From: Lentisphaerota bacterium
GTDB taxonomy: Bacteria > Verrucomicrobiota > Lentisphaeria > Oligosphaerales > JABHEG01
Direction of reading: 5' to 3'
Length of the DNA stretch: 64,000 nt
NCBI GenBank assembly: GCA_018676675.1
Contig: JABHEG010000065.1
Coordinates: 113,049-177,048 of the forward strand
Positions 8,449 through 17,737 of this stretch are shown in pieces (the stretch's first letter is position 1; each line of letters begins with the position of its first letter). Position numbers and translations under genes: made by a program. The notes under the pieces are model-generated. The model saw only the letters and a list, made by a program, of their open reading frames with translations. It had not been told where the DNA came from and ran no database searches.

Positions 8449-9372
8449 TCAGAGGGCCGCGACAACAGCGGCGACATCTTCGGCATTGGCCACGTTGTAG
8501 GTCGGGAAGCGACGATCAATTCGCCTCATGAAGCCGCTCAGGACTTTGCCCGGGCCAAACTCGATCAGGGCCTCGATCCCTGTTCCCATCATCGCTCGCA
8601 CACAATCTTCCCACCGCACACTCCCCGTCACCTGCCGACGGAGATTATCACGAATGGCATCCGGATCACTGACCAGTTCGCCAACGGCATTCTGCGCAAC
8701 CGCACACCCAGGGACAGCGAAAGGGGTCTCCGCCAGGACACCGGCGAACGCCTCGGCCGCGGGAGCCATCAGGCGGGAATGGAAAGCCCCGTCCACCTGC
8801 AGCATGATAATCCTCGCCACACCTGCTGCGCTCAACCCTTCGACCGTCTTCTCAACCCCAGCCTTTTCGCCACTGATCACAATCTGCCCCGGACAGTTGA
8901 GATTGGCCACGTCAATGCTGTTCTCGGTGCAGAGCTGCTGCACCAACTCAAGTTCCGCGTTCAGCACAGCAGCCATTGCGCCATCCGACGCTCTGCAGGC
9001 CTCTCCCATCAGGGCACCGCGGGTAGCAACCAGCTTCAGTCCCTGGCTGAATTCCAGGGCGCCAGCGGTCGTGAGGGCACCGAATTCGCCCAAACTTAAC
9101 CCACCACAGGCAACAGGTTCCAGTTCGACCTGCTCACGAAGTGCCGCCACACACGCCAGAGACATCGTGTAGATGGCGGGTTGGCACGTGGCACTCTCGG
9201 TCAACGCCTCGAGGGGACCGTCGAAACAGAGGGTAGAAAGCTCCCGCCCCAAAACCGTGTCAGCCATCTCAAACAGAGCCCGAGCGCCAGCAGACTGCTC
9301 GGCCAGATCTCTCCCCATTCCCACACGCTGAGCGCCCTGCCCCGCAAACATGAAACCTACGCGCTTAGCCAT
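8449..9372 (-). CDS. fabD: Malonyl-CoA:ACP transacylase
   Basis: Loads malonyl groups from malonyl-CoA onto ACP. 307 residues, usual length. The substrate pocket motif GQGAQ is at 11-15, the nucleophile S93 is in GLSLGEF and the catalytic H198 is in GAFHSR. AGGAGG precedes the start. It lies between fabH and fabG in the fab operon. Confidence 0.96.
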   Translation of the reverse strand: MAKRVGFMFAGQGAQRVGMGRDLAEQSAGARALFEMADTVLGRELSTLCFDGPLEALTESATCQPAIYTMSLACVAALREQVELEPVACGGLSLGEFGALTTAGALEFSQGLKLVATRGALMGEACRASDGAMAAVLNAELELVQQLCTENSIDVANLNCPGQIVISGEKAGVEKTVEGLSAAGVARIIMLQVDGAFHSRLMAPAAEAFAGVLAETPFAVPGCAVAQNAVGELVSDPDAIRDNLRRQVTGSVRWEDCVRAMMGTGIEALIEFGPGKVLSGFMRRIDRRFPTYNVANAEDVAAVVAAL

Positions 9373-9446
9373 TGGAGGACCTCCTGCTCAGTTAATTACC
9401 TGAAATAGAAACGACGGAAAGAAAAAACACGTGAGCGAGGGCAAAC

Positions 9447-10436
9447 TCACCAGCGCAGGAGCAGCGCTCCCCATGTGAGGCCGCCCCCAAAAGCTGTCAA
9501 CAACACGTAGTCGTCCTTCGAGACAAGCTCCCCGCGAGCAATCTCATCGAGGGCAATGGGAATCGTTGCCGCGGACGTGTTGCCGTACCGGTCCAGGTTC
9601 ATGAACACGCGTTCAGTTGGGATCCCGAGGCGCTTCCCAACCCCCAGAATAATGCGGGTGTTGGCTTGGTGGGGAACCAGCCAACGCACCTGATCAATCG
9701 AGATGCCGGCGTCAGCCATGACGCTTTCGCATGACTCGACCATCGCGTTGACAGCAAGTCGGAATACCTCCCGGCCCTTCATCTGCAAACAATTAAGGCG
9801 CTGATCAAGCCGCTCATGGGTCAACGGCATGGCCGTTCCACCAGCCGGAACCCCTAACAGTTCCGCGAACTCACCATTAGCTCCCAGCTTGCACGCCAGC
9901 AAGCCGTTGTCGTCACTCGGCACGCGTCTGAGAACAGCCGCCCCGGCCCCGTCACCAAACAGGATGCAGGTCGTCCGGTCCGTCCAGTCCAGGAGTGTGG
10001 AGAACTTCTCCGCGCCGACAAGCAAAGCGTTCTCAAACATCCCGCTCTGCAGCATTCCAGAAGCTACCTGAAACCCGTAAACGAACCCGGAACACGCCGC
10101 CTCGAGACTGAAACAGGCTGCATTCGTTGCTCCAAGCTTCCGCTGGAGGAAACACCCGGTATTCGGGAAAATGCAATCAGGCGACGACGTTGCAACAATG
10201 ATCAGGTCAATGTCGTCAGGCGCCATTCCTGCTGCCTCGAGGGCCTTCAAGGAAGCCTCGTAAGCAAGGGACGAAGTCGGCTGGTCATCGGCAGCAATGT
10301 GCCGAGTCTTGATGCCGGTCCTCGCCAGGATCCACTCGTCCGAGGTGTCGACCATCTCCTCAAGATCATGGTTGGTGAGCACCTTGGGCGGCGCGTAGGA
10401 CCCCGTGCCGACAATCCGAACCCCATACTGTCCCAT
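9447..10436 (-). CDS. fabH: 3-oxoacyl-ACP synthase III
   Basis: Initiates fatty-acid synthesis by condensing an acyl-CoA primer with malonyl-ACP. From the ATG at 10436 the protein has 329 residues and begins MGQYGVRIVGTGSY as expected. Catalytic residues are C115 (EAACSGF), H256 (VPHQAN) and N286 (YGNTSA). It follows plsX with a 33-bp gap. Starts further upstream (10469) add a non-homologous stretch. Confidence 0.96.
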   Translation of the reverse strand: MGQYGVRIVGTGSYAPPKVLTNHDLEEMVDTSDEWILARTGIKTRHIAADDQPTSSLAYEASLKALEAAGMAPDDIDLIIVATSSPDCIFPNTGCFLQRKLGATNAACFSLEAACSGFVYGFQVASGMLQSGMFENALLVGAEKFSTLLDWTDRTTCILFGDGAGAAVLRRVPSDDNGLLACKLGANGEFAELLGVPAGGTAMPLTHERLDQRLNCLQMKGREVFRLAVNAMVESCESVMADAGISIDQVRWLVPHQANTRIILGVGKRLGIPTERVFMNLDRYGNTSAATIPIALDEIARGELVSKDDYVLLTAFGGGLTWGALLLRW

Positions 10437-10469
10437 AATACTCGCTTTCTTGTCGCCGCGAAGACACAC

Positions 10470-11522
10470 TCAGCCGTCTGGCTGGCCCTTGACGTCGACT
10501 TCAGGGCCCAACCCCAGATGTTCTATGCGCTCGACGATATGCTCATTCACCTGATGCAGGATGAACTCCCCGGCAACCCGGAGAGCGTTCGTGACTGCGC
10601 GAGGAGATGAGGAGCCGTGCCCGATGATGCAGACACCATTGACTCCCAACAGAGGCGCTCCACCATACTCCGCGTAGTCGGTGACCTGCTTGAGTTCTCG
10701 ATATGCATTCCGCGATAGTAGGTAACCCAGTTTGCGCAGAGACGTTTTCTCTAGATTCCGCCGGAGAATGTGGGATACTGCTTTCGCCAGACTCTCACAA
10801 CACTTGAGGGTCACGTTACCTACAAAACCGTCACATACCACAACGTCCACCTCGCCGCCAAAAAGATCATGTCCCTCCACATTGCCGACAAAGCGGATGT
10901 TATCCAGCCGACTCAGGAGTTTGAATGTCTCCTTGCTGAGCTCGTTGCCCTTGGTCTCTTCGCCACCGACGCTCAGAACGCCGATGCGCGGGTTAGCGTG
11001 CCCCAAAATGCGCCTCGCATACACATCGCCCATAATCGCGTAGTGCACAAGGTGCATTGGCTTGCAGTCCACAGTCGCACCGGCGTCCAGCAGAACAAAC
11101 GGACCGGTGGGGGAAGGGAAGATCGTGGCAATACCGGGCCGCTCCACACCAGCGAGCATGCGCAGCTTCACCACGGTCGAGGCCACAGCGGCTCCCGTGT
11201 TACCAGCACTGACTACGGCCCCGGCCCGCCCGTCTTTCACAAGCCCGACGGCAACGTTGATGGACGAATCGCGCTTGCTGCGCAGGGCAGTCGCAGGTGC
11301 ATCATCCATCGCGACAGCTTGGCTGGCATGGACGATCTCAAGCCGGGAATCGCCCGCGATGTCAACCCGCGCAAGCTCCTGGCTGAGCACGGCTTCGTCA
11401 CCCACCAGCAGAAACGCGCAGGGGTCGGCAAAAACGTCATCGTTGAGCGCCGCCGCGACACCTTCGATGATAGCACGGGGAGCGAAATCCCCCCCCATGG
11501 CATCGACCGCTATCGTCAGCAT
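10470..11522 (-). CDS. plsX: Phosphate acyltransferase PlsX
   Basis: Converts acyl-ACP to acyl-phosphate for PlsY in phosphatidic-acid synthesis, a peripheral membrane protein. 350 residues; begins MLTIAVDAMGGDFAP, the family signature, and contains DAPATALRSKRDSSI and SAGNTGA. The start codon directly abuts the rpmF stop, the classical rpmF-plsX-fabH arrangement, suggesting coupling. Confidence 0.96.
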   Translation of the reverse strand: MLTIAVDAMGGDFAPRAIIEGVAAALNDDVFADPCAFLLVGDEAVLSQELARVDIAGDSRLEIVHASQAVAMDDAPATALRSKRDSSINVAVGLVKDGRAGAVVSAGNTGAAVASTVVKLRMLAGVERPGIATIFPSPTGPFVLLDAGATVDCKPMHLVHYAIMGDVYARRILGHANPRIGVLSVGGEETKGNELSKETFKLLSRLDNIRFVGNVEGHDLFGGEVDVVVCDGFVGNVTLKCCESLAKAVSHILRRNLEKTSLRKLGYLLSRNAYRELKQVTDYAEYGGAPLLGVNGVCIIGHGSSSPRAVTNALRVAGEFILHQVNEHIVERIEHLGLGPEVDVKGQPDG

Positions 11523-11705
11523 CTATTCCGCCGTGATCGAGATGACCTGGCGTCCGCCGTAGCTACCGCAACTCGGACAGACCCGATGGGGCATCCGGGT
11601 GCCGCCGCACATCGGACAGGTCGTGACCTGCATTCCCCGATAGCGGTTCGCAGCCTTACGGTGCCGAATCCGACGCTTGCTTACCCTATTCTGTTGAACA
11701 GCCAT
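11523..11705 (-). CDS. rpmF: Ribosomal protein bL32
   Basis: Small 50S subunit protein of 60 residues from the ATG at 11705 (MAVQQNRVSKRRIRHRKA). The four-cysteine zinc ribbon is present (CPMCGG and CPSCG, C+ form). A longer reading to 11759 has no support. It sits directly before plsX. Confidence 0.95.
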   Translation of the reverse strand: MAVQQNRVSKRRIRHRKAANRYRGMQVTTCPMCGGTRMPHRVCPSCGSYGGRQVISITAE

Positions 11706-11798
11706 TTCGCCTAACTCCACATAAACGCAACACAGGCCCAGCCGGCAAGCTGGTACCAATCAGGACTGACAAGGGCCAATCCCTCTGTTCTCCGTCAC

Positions 11799-12320
11799 TC
11801 ATTCAGAAGCGCGGGACTCCTCAGGGCCAAGCTCATCCCCCAGGCGGTTCAGCCCGTCCAGGGCGGCCCAAGGGCCCTCGGAACTCTCCGGCAACGTGCA
11901 CGTGCACGCACCTTTATTCAGATCCTGCCCGCACCCCGGACACAACCCGCAGCACTCCAAGCGGCACAGATGCCGTTGAGGAAAAGCTAATAAAATATCC
12001 TCGCGGACCCCCTCCGTCAAGTCAATCTCACCCGCCTCAACGCCTTCGAACAGATGACACACATCTTCCGTCACGATCGGTAGGTCGTATTCTCCCAGGC
12101 AACGGTCACACCGGCAACGCAGTCGACTCTCCAGGCGGCCCTGGGCCAAAACCTCATTGCTGAGAGGGGTGACCTGAAGCTCGAATCGCACGGGCTCCGG
12201 GCACGACACCAACTCACTGTCGGCAATCCCCAGCTGGCTGAAGGAAACCTGCCCACGCAACGTGACGCCCGAAGCCGGCAGGTTGAAAACCAGGACACGC
12301 AACTGGGCTACATCACTCAT
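11799..12320 (-). CDS. YceD/DUF177 family protein
   Basis: 173-residue protein of the DUF177 (YceD) family, found upstream of rpmF in most bacteria and linked to 23S rRNA accumulation in some species. Visible features are CRCDRCLGEYDLP near residue 70 and a cysteine-rich stretch (CRLECCGLCPGCGQDLN) near 115-135 that could bind metal; the latter is richer in cysteine than in many homologues. Its start overlaps the coaD stop by four bases. The precise function is not settled. Confidence 0.88.
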   Translation of the reverse strand: MSDVAQLRVLVFNLPASGVTLRGQVSFSQLGIADSELVSCPEPVRFELQVTPLSNEVLAQGRLESRLRCRCDRCLGEYDLPIVTEDVCHLFEGVEAGEIDLTEGVREDILLAFPQRHLCRLECCGLCPGCGQDLNKGACTCTLPESSEGPWAALDGLNRLGDELGPEESRASE

Positions 12321-12814
12321 ACCGGGTCACGAAACCTCTCTTCGAGGGCACGGGCCACAACGTCAGGCACAAATGGCAGAATGTCGCCCTTCATGCGAGC
12401 AAGTTGGCAAATCATCGTGGAGCTCACGAAGGAGTACTTCGGGCTGGGCATCAGGAAAACAGTCTCACAGTCCGGGGACAGCTCGCGGTTCATCAGAGCC
12501 ATCTGGAACTCAAACTCAAAGTCCGACACAGCACGCAACCCCCGAACAACGGCCACGGCCCCAAAATCCCGGACAGCGTCCACAAGCAAACCAGAGAAGC
12601 ACGCGATATCGACACCATCCAGCTCTCCGCAGGTCGCCCGAAGGTGCTGCACGCGCTCTTCTACCGTGAAGATGGGGGCCTTGGCCTGATTACGCCCAAC
12701 GGCCACGATCACACGGTCGAACAGATGAACAGCCCGTCCAATGACGTCCAAGTGTCCGTTGGTGACCGGATCAAAGGAACCGGGGCACAGGGCAGTGCGA
12801 AACGCTTTCGTCAT
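12317..12814 (-). CDS. coaD: Pantetheine-phosphate adenylyltransferase
   Basis: Transfers AMP to 4'-phosphopantetheine in CoA synthesis. 165 residues, normal length. The nucleotidyl-transfer motif is T18-N-G-H21 in GSFDPVTNGH, and the C-terminal SSTMICQLA corresponds to the ISSTxxR-type loop. First gene of the coaD-yceD-rpmF-plsX-fab cluster; CoA is the substrate of FabD and FabH, so the grouping is functional. Confidence 0.95.
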   Translation of the reverse strand: MTKAFRTALCPGSFDPVTNGHLDVIGRAVHLFDRVIVAVGRNQAKAPIFTVEERVQHLRATCGELDGVDIACFSGLLVDAVRDFGAVAVVRGLRAVSDFEFEFQMALMNRELSPDCETVFLMPSPKYSFVSSTMICQLARMKGDILPFVPDVVARALEERFRDPV

Positions 12815-13215
12815 GAATTAACCATCGTTTGGGCTCACCCGTTGACAGGCTGGACCCTCACCATCACCATGAGGTACGCCAGAAGCCTGCCCCAACCGTT
12901 CGATGCAAGTTGAGGACCATAGCCTTTGCACATGCCTCCCGCAAGTCTAGGAGGGAGGGGGCACCCCAAGGCACCGGAAGGCACGCCAACCAGCCATCAC
13001 CCCAAGCAAACGGTGCTCGGTTACGTTGACAACCGAGATTGCATTTGTACAGTACCAAACGCGCGTGCAAACTCGTTGTGCCATTTCGGGAAACGCCGAT
13101 CTGTTTGGGCAAATGATCGGAGCTCTCGAATGGAGGGCACAGCACTATATGATGCACTGTGTTGGGAGTGAGTTTCCGCTGTATTTTAAGGAAAAGTAAA
13201 GGGAGCCTGGACACG
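12815..13215. other. Divergent intergenic region coaD / acs
   Basis: 401 bp with no credible coding sequence. It must hold the promoter for the minus-strand coaD-fab cluster, which I could not locate, and a candidate acs promoter described separately. Short open frames here lack start signals and homology. Confidence 0.5.
13026..13053 (+). promoter_or_regulatory. Candidate sigma70-type promoter for acs
   Basis: TTGACA (13026-13031) and TACAGT (13048-13053, four of six consensus bases) with 16-bp spacing, giving a leader of about 155 bases before acs. Only one exact box, so moderate support. Confidence 0.4.
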
Positions 13216-15204
13216 ATGGCGAACGAAGCTAAAGGCATTGATTCTCTGCAGACTGCGGGGCGAACATTCCCCCCACCGGCAGCCCTTCAGAAGGACGCAC
13301 ACATCTCCTCCATGGAACAGTACCAGGAGATGTATGATCGCTCAATCAATGACCCCGATGGGTTCTGGCTCGAACAAGCCAAAGAAATGGTTGTGTGGTC
13401 CAAGGAACCAACCGAGGCGCGGAAGTTCGACTGGAACACCCAAGGCCGAAAAATCGAGCACACATGGTTCGCCGACGGCGAACTCAACGTCGCTTACAAC
13501 TGCCTTGACCGCCACCTCGGAACCGAGCGCGAAGACAAGGTCGCTCTGATCTGGCAGGGCGATGAGATCGATGAAGATCGCAAGATCACGTACAAAGAGC
13601 TCCACGCTGAGGTCTGCAAGTTCTCCAACGTCATGAAGGACATGGGCGTCGAGAAGGGCGACCGCGTCTGCATCTACCTCGGCATGGTCCCCGAGTTGCC
13701 GATTGTGATGATGGCCTGTGCCCGCATCGGCGCGATCCACTCGATCGTGTTCGGCGGTTTCAGCGCCGACGCACTGCGCGACCGCATCAACGACTCCGAC
13801 TGCAAGATTCTCATCACGGCAAATGTCTCGAAGCGTGCCAGCAAGAGCATTCAGCTGAAAGAGATCTCTGACGCAGCGATGGCCGAGACGCCGACCATCG
13901 AGAAGTGCGTTGTGATCAAGCGCAACAATGAGCCCTGCAACATGGTTGCCGGCCGTGACGTCTGCTACTGTGAGGTGATGGCGAACGCGTCCGCCGATTG
14001 CCCGGCTGAGCCGATGAAAGCTGAAGATCCGCTCTTCATTCTCTATACATCCGGCTCGACAGGCAAACCCAAGGGCGTTGTCCACACCACCGGTGGCTAC
14101 TTGGTCTGGGTCACGTTGACGCACAAGCTGACCTTCGACCTCAAGGAAGACGACGTCTACTTCTGCGCGGCGGACATTGGTTGGGTCACGGGACACAGCT
14201 ATATCACCTACGGCCCGCTCACAAACGGCGCCACCAGCGTGATGTTCGAGAGCACCCCGTTGTATCCGGACGCCGGCCGCTATTGGCAGGTGATTGAGAA
14301 GTTCAAGGTCACCCAGTTCTACACCGCTCCCACGGCGATCCGTGCACTGATCCGCCAGGGCGACGAGTGGCCCGCCAAGTACGATATGAGTTCCCTGAGG
14401 ATCCTCGGTTCGGTCGGTGAGCCGATCAACCCCGAAGCCTGGATGTGGTACTACAACAACGTCGGCAAAGGCGAGCGCCCGATCGTCGATACCTGGTGGC
14501 AGACGGAAACCGGTGGCTTCATGATCACGCCGCTCCCCGGCGCCATGACGCTGAAGCCCGGTAGCGCATCCCGCCCGTTCTTCGGCGTGGAACCCGTGCT
14601 CCTGCGCGAAGACGGAAGCGAATGCGGCCGCAACGAAGGCGGAAAGCTCTGCATCAAGAAGCCATGGCCCGGCATGATGCGTACCATGTGGGGCGACCCC
14701 GACCGCTTCATCGACGCCTATTTCACCATGTACGACGACCTGTACTTCACCGGTGACGGCTGCCGCATCGATGACGACGGCGACTACTGGCTCATGGGCC
14801 GCATCGATGACGTCGTGAACGTCTCCGGTCACCGTATCGGCACGGCCGAGGTCGAGAGCGCCCTCGTCAGCCACGACAAAGTCGCTGAAGCAGCCGTGGC
14901 TCCCATGCCGCACGAGATCAAGGGCCAAGGGCTCTATGCCTACGTGACCCTGGTTGACGGTGTCGAGCCAAGCGTGGACCTGCAAAAGGAACTCGTCAAG
15001 CACGTCCGCAAGGAAATTGGCCCAATCGCGGCACCGGACAAGATCCAGTTCGCGCCGTCACTTCCCAAGACGCGTTCCGGCAAGATCATGCGCCGAATCC
15101 TGCGCAAAATCGCCGAAGGCGTCGTGGACAGAAGCACCCTCGGCGATGTGTCAACTCTCGCAGACCCGAGTGTTGTCGACTCGCTGATCGAAGGTCGCCA
15201 GTAG
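13216..15204 (+). CDS. acs: Acetyl-CoA synthetase (AMP-forming)
   Basis: Activates acetate to acetyl-CoA through acetyl-AMP, cytoplasmic. The ATG at 13216 gives 662 residues starting MANEAKGIDSLQ; an open frame back to 13159 is not family-like. The adenylate-forming loop YTSGSTGKPKGV is near residue 280, the DTWWQTETGG motif near 430, and the C-terminal lysine K623 in PKTRSGKIMRRIL is the known acetylation site of the family. A strong hairpin follows the stop codon. The next gene is a monocarboxylate-type carrier, suggesting acetate or related acid uptake and activation. Confidence 0.96.
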   Translation: MANEAKGIDSLQTAGRTFPPPAALQKDAHISSMEQYQEMYDRSINDPDGFWLEQAKEMVVWSKEPTEARKFDWNTQGRKIEHTWFADGELNVAYNCLDRHLGTEREDKVALIWQGDEIDEDRKITYKELHAEVCKFSNVMKDMGVEKGDRVCIYLGMVPELPIVMMACARIGAIHSIVFGGFSADALRDRINDSDCKILITANVSKRASKSIQLKEISDAAMAETPTIEKCVVIKRNNEPCNMVAGRDVCYCEVMANASADCPAEPMKAEDPLFILYTSGSTGKPKGVVHTTGGYLVWVTLTHKLTFDLKEDDVYFCAADIGWVTGHSYITYGPLTNGATSVMFESTPLYPDAGRYWQVIEKFKVTQFYTAPTAIRALIRQGDEWPAKYDMSSLRILGSVGEPINPEAWMWYYNNVGKGERPIVDTWWQTETGGFMITPLPGAMTLKPGSASRPFFGVEPVLLREDGSECGRNEGGKLCIKKPWPGMMRTMWGDPDRFIDAYFTMYDDLYFTGDGCRIDDDGDYWLMGRIDDVVNVSGHRIGTAEVESALVSHDKVAEAAVAPMPHEIKGQGLYAYVTLVDGVEPSVDLQKELVKHVRKEIGPIAAPDKIQFAPSLPKTRSGKIMRRILRKIAEGVVDRSTLGDVSTLADPSVVDSLIEGRQ

Positions 15205-15236
15205 TCTGAGAACTCACTACTGTACGTGATACACAC

Positions 15237-15273
15237 AGCCGGATGCACAACTCAACGTGCATCCGGCTTCCCT
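15237..15273 (+). terminator. Rho-independent terminator or attenuator after acs
   Basis: Perfect 12-bp stem AGCCGGATGCAC (15237-15248) / GTGCATCCGGCT (15257-15268), 8-base loop, then TCCCTTTAAA. The weak T-run and its position 30 bp before the carrier gene suggest partial termination, letting the carrier be read at a lower level than acs. Confidence 0.7.
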
Positions 15274-15295
15274 TTAAACAGCGGGAGTCAATCTC

Positions 15296-16636
15296 ATGTC
15301 GGACGAAAAGGTAATGAACCGGTGGCTGGTGGTCGTCGGGGCCATCCTGATTCAGTTTTGTCTCGGTGCCATCTATGCCTGGAGCGTGTTCACCAAGCTG
15401 CTGACGGCTGAAGGTGGCACGTACGGGTTCACCGCAAAGCAGACCGCCTGGGTCTTCTCTGCAGGTCTGGCCAGTTTTGCAGTCGTCATGGTTATGGTCG
15501 GCCCGTGGGCCAAAAAGAACCCCCGGAGGGCAGCAGCTCTCGGCGGGATCGTACTGGGAATCGGCTACATTCTTGGCGGCTTCTTCGGCAGCAGCTTTGC
15601 CGCCCAGTTCGTCTGCATCGGCCTGATTGGCGGCGCGGGAATCGGCATTGCGTACGTCGTGCCCATCGCCGTCGGCGTGAAGTGGTTCCCGGACAAGAAG
15701 GGCATGATTGCCGGTCTCGGAGTAGCAGGCTTCGGCTTCGGAGCGACCCTGTGGGTCAAACTCGCAGGCAGCTGGTTCGGTGGCTTGCTTAACACGACCG
15801 CCCTGTTCGGCCTCCCCGGCGTGCAGAGCGTGTTCGTCATCTATGGCATCATCTTCCTCGTCGTCGTCCTGATCGGTTCGACGGTCATGGTCGATCCCCC
15901 CGAAGGCTATAAGCCGGAAGGCTGGGAACCACCCGCACCCACAAGCGGAGGAGGAGCTGTCGGGACTATCGAGATGACCAGCCGTGAGATGCTCCGGACA
16001 CCGCAGTATTTCATGCTGCTGTTCATGTTCATCGGGTCTGCTCTCGCAGGCTTGATGGTCATTTACTGCATCCGCCTCTTCGGGATCGATGCCCTGCAGG
16101 CAAGCGGCGTTGCCGCGGACGCCAAGACGGCCGGAATGATGGCTGGAACGGCGATGGCCTGGTATGCCATACTCAATGGTCTTGGCCGCATCATCTGGGG
16201 CATGGCATCAGACAAAATCGGGCGGAAGCTCGCCCTCTTCCTCATGTGCCTCATCCAGGGCATCGTGATGATGGCGTTCCTCAAGATGGGCGGCAGCCAG
16301 GCAGGGCTGATTGCCGGGGCCTGCATTATCGGCTTCAACTTCGGTGGGAACTTTGCGCTCTTCCCGACGGCGACGGCCGACTTCTTTGGCGCCAAGAACC
16401 TGGGCCCGAACTACGGCTGGGTATTCCTGGCGTACGGCGTGGCCGGTATCGCCGGGCCGCAGGTCGCGGGCATCTTCAAGGATGCTGCCAAGACCTCCGG
16501 TGCAGGAGTTGGCGCGTGGACGACTCCGTTCATGGTTGCCGGTGTGGCCTGCCTGATCGCAGCAGCGATCGCTCTGTGCCTGAAGCCCCCCGCAGCTCCT
16601 GCCGCAGCAGCGGTTGAGGAGAAAACGGAGGAGTAG
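15296..16636 (+). CDS. MFS transporter, oxalate/formate antiporter (OFA) family
   Basis: 446-residue inner-membrane carrier with about 12 hydrophobic segments. The N-terminal RWLVVVGAILIQFCLGAIYAWSVF and the YGFTAKQTAWVFS loop are typical of the OFA family of monocarboxylate carriers. The central loop (about residues 200-230) is Pro/Gly rich, and the C-terminus ends in an Ala/Glu-rich tail. It follows acs on the same strand, so acetate, formate, lactate or pyruvate are plausible substrates; the sequence cannot choose. It is closed by a strong terminator. Confidence 0.88.
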   Translation: MSDEKVMNRWLVVVGAILIQFCLGAIYAWSVFTKLLTAEGGTYGFTAKQTAWVFSAGLASFAVVMVMVGPWAKKNPRRAAALGGIVLGIGYILGGFFGSSFAAQFVCIGLIGGAGIGIAYVVPIAVGVKWFPDKKGMIAGLGVAGFGFGATLWVKLAGSWFGGLLNTTALFGLPGVQSVFVIYGIIFLVVVLIGSTVMVDPPEGYKPEGWEPPAPTSGGGAVGTIEMTSREMLRTPQYFMLLFMFIGSALAGLMVIYCIRLFGIDALQASGVAADAKTAGMMAGTAMAWYAILNGLGRIIWGMASDKIGRKLALFLMCLIQGIVMMAFLKMGGSQAGLIAGACIIGFNFGGNFALFPTATADFFGAKNLGPNYGWVFLAYGVAGIAGPQVAGIFKDAAKTSGAGVGAWTTPFMVAGVACLIAAAIALCLKPPAAPAAAAVEEKTEE

Positions 16637-16676
16637 CCCTCCCTCAAAGGGAAGCTCACACCTTCAGTAAACGCAG

Positions 16677-16717
16677 ACGCCCTTCGGTCGCCTTTTGACC
16701 GAAGGGCGTTTTCTTTG
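16677..16717 (+). terminator. Rho-independent terminator after the MFS gene
   Basis: Perfect 13-bp stem ACGCCCTTCGGTC (16677-16689) / GACCGAAGGGCGT (16697-16709) with a 7-base loop, followed by TTTCTTT. It lies between convergent genes and may work in both directions. Confidence 0.9.
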
Positions 16718-16750
16718 CAGGCCGCAACCCGAAATCCCGTGGCGACGCAG

Positions 16751-17674
16751 TCATTCCTGCCCGGCGAACCGTTCAGCCTGTCCGATGATATCGACCCCAA
16801 CCTTCTCGCTCCAGAGGCTGAGCAGACGCTGGGCCATCGCCCCGGGATACGTCATTCCAATCTTGCGTCCGTCAATCATGGAGACTGGCAGGATGCAGTA
16901 GGAGGATGTGGTCCAGAACGCCTCCTCTGCATTGTACGCATCGTAGAGCGTCAGATCACTCTCAACCACAGGAACACCAAGCTCGCCAGCCAAACCCAAC
17001 ACGTACTGGCGACTCACACCGACCAGGATGTTCCGCATTTTGGGGGTGTGAAGGACGCCGTCAAGGACAAAGAAGATGTTCGCCCCCGTCCCTTCGGCAA
17101 TGAAGCCGTCCACGTCCAACATGAGACCGAACGCCCCCGGGTCGATCCGCTGCGCATCACGCTTGGAAAGGAAGTGCGGGAACCGCGAGCGATTCTTCAT
17201 GCGCTGCTCGTAGCATTGCGGAGGAGGCGTGCGGAACAGGGAGGTGACCGCATGCTTCCCTTCTCGGTAGCAGGGAGCATACTCCCGATGGGGAAGCGCA
17301 CAGGTGTAGCACAGCACGGTAGGATCAGAGGTCTGCTGGCCAAGCAAAGGCATGGGGAATGTGCATCCCGGAGTAACTTGGATGTTCACCCAGATGTCGT
17401 CAGCCGGATCAGTGAGTTCGATGTTCGCTTCGAGGACCTTCCCTAACGCATCCCTGTACTCATCCTCGGAGAGTGCGTCAGTCAACCCCGCATAGCCCAG
17501 GGAGCGCTTAAGACGACGCCAGTGCCGGTCAGGCAGGAACCACTCATGGCGAAAGCTCCGCAGCGATTCGTAAAGTGTGACACCGTACATAAAACCCACA
17601 TCGAAGATAGAGATGCAGGCTTCAGGCTCGGGTACCAGTTCGCCGTTGATGAACACAAGTCGATTCGGGTCCAT
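16751..17674 (-). CDS. Class IV aminotransferase (branched-chain or D-amino-acid type)
   Basis: PLP-dependent enzyme of fold type IV; 307 residues from the ATG at 17674, which follows GGAAAGGGG. The PLP lysine is K160 in MKNRSRFPHFLSKRDA, and the phosphate-binding DVDGFIAEGTGANIF follows at about 185-200. Family members transaminate branched-chain amino acids, D-alanine or aminodeoxychorismate. The asparagine-rich NYLNN usually following the lysine is changed to RFPHF, so subfamily is uncertain. It lies 63 bp downstream of the Ca/Na exchanger gene on the same strand. Confidence 0.85.
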   Translation of the reverse strand: MDPNRLVFINGELVPEPEACISIFDVGFMYGVTLYESLRSFRHEWFLPDRHWRRLKRSLGYAGLTDALSEDEYRDALGKVLEANIELTDPADDIWVNIQVTPGCTFPMPLLGQQTSDPTVLCYTCALPHREYAPCYREGKHAVTSLFRTPPPQCYEQRMKNRSRFPHFLSKRDAQRIDPGAFGLMLDVDGFIAEGTGANIFFVLDGVLHTPKMRNILVGVSRQYVLGLAGELGVPVVESDLTLYDAYNAEEAFWTTSSYCILPVSMIDGRKIGMTYPGAMAQRLLSLWSEKVGVDIIGQAERFAGQE

Positions 17675-17737
17675 ACCACGATCCCCTTTCCAGCGATCAG
17701 CCACGCACTCGCCCAAACCGGCAATCGTGCCTCAAGC

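Noticed and set aside
7633..9099. A 488-codon plus-strand frame across fabG and fabD
   Set aside because: Spans two well-defined minus-strand genes and their gap; shadow of their codon bias.
13342..15003. A 553-codon open frame on the minus strand inside acs
   Set aside because: It is exactly antisense to a gene with intact acetyl-CoA synthetase motifs; the composition (many His, Asp, Val, Ala) is what the reverse of a G+C-biased gene gives.
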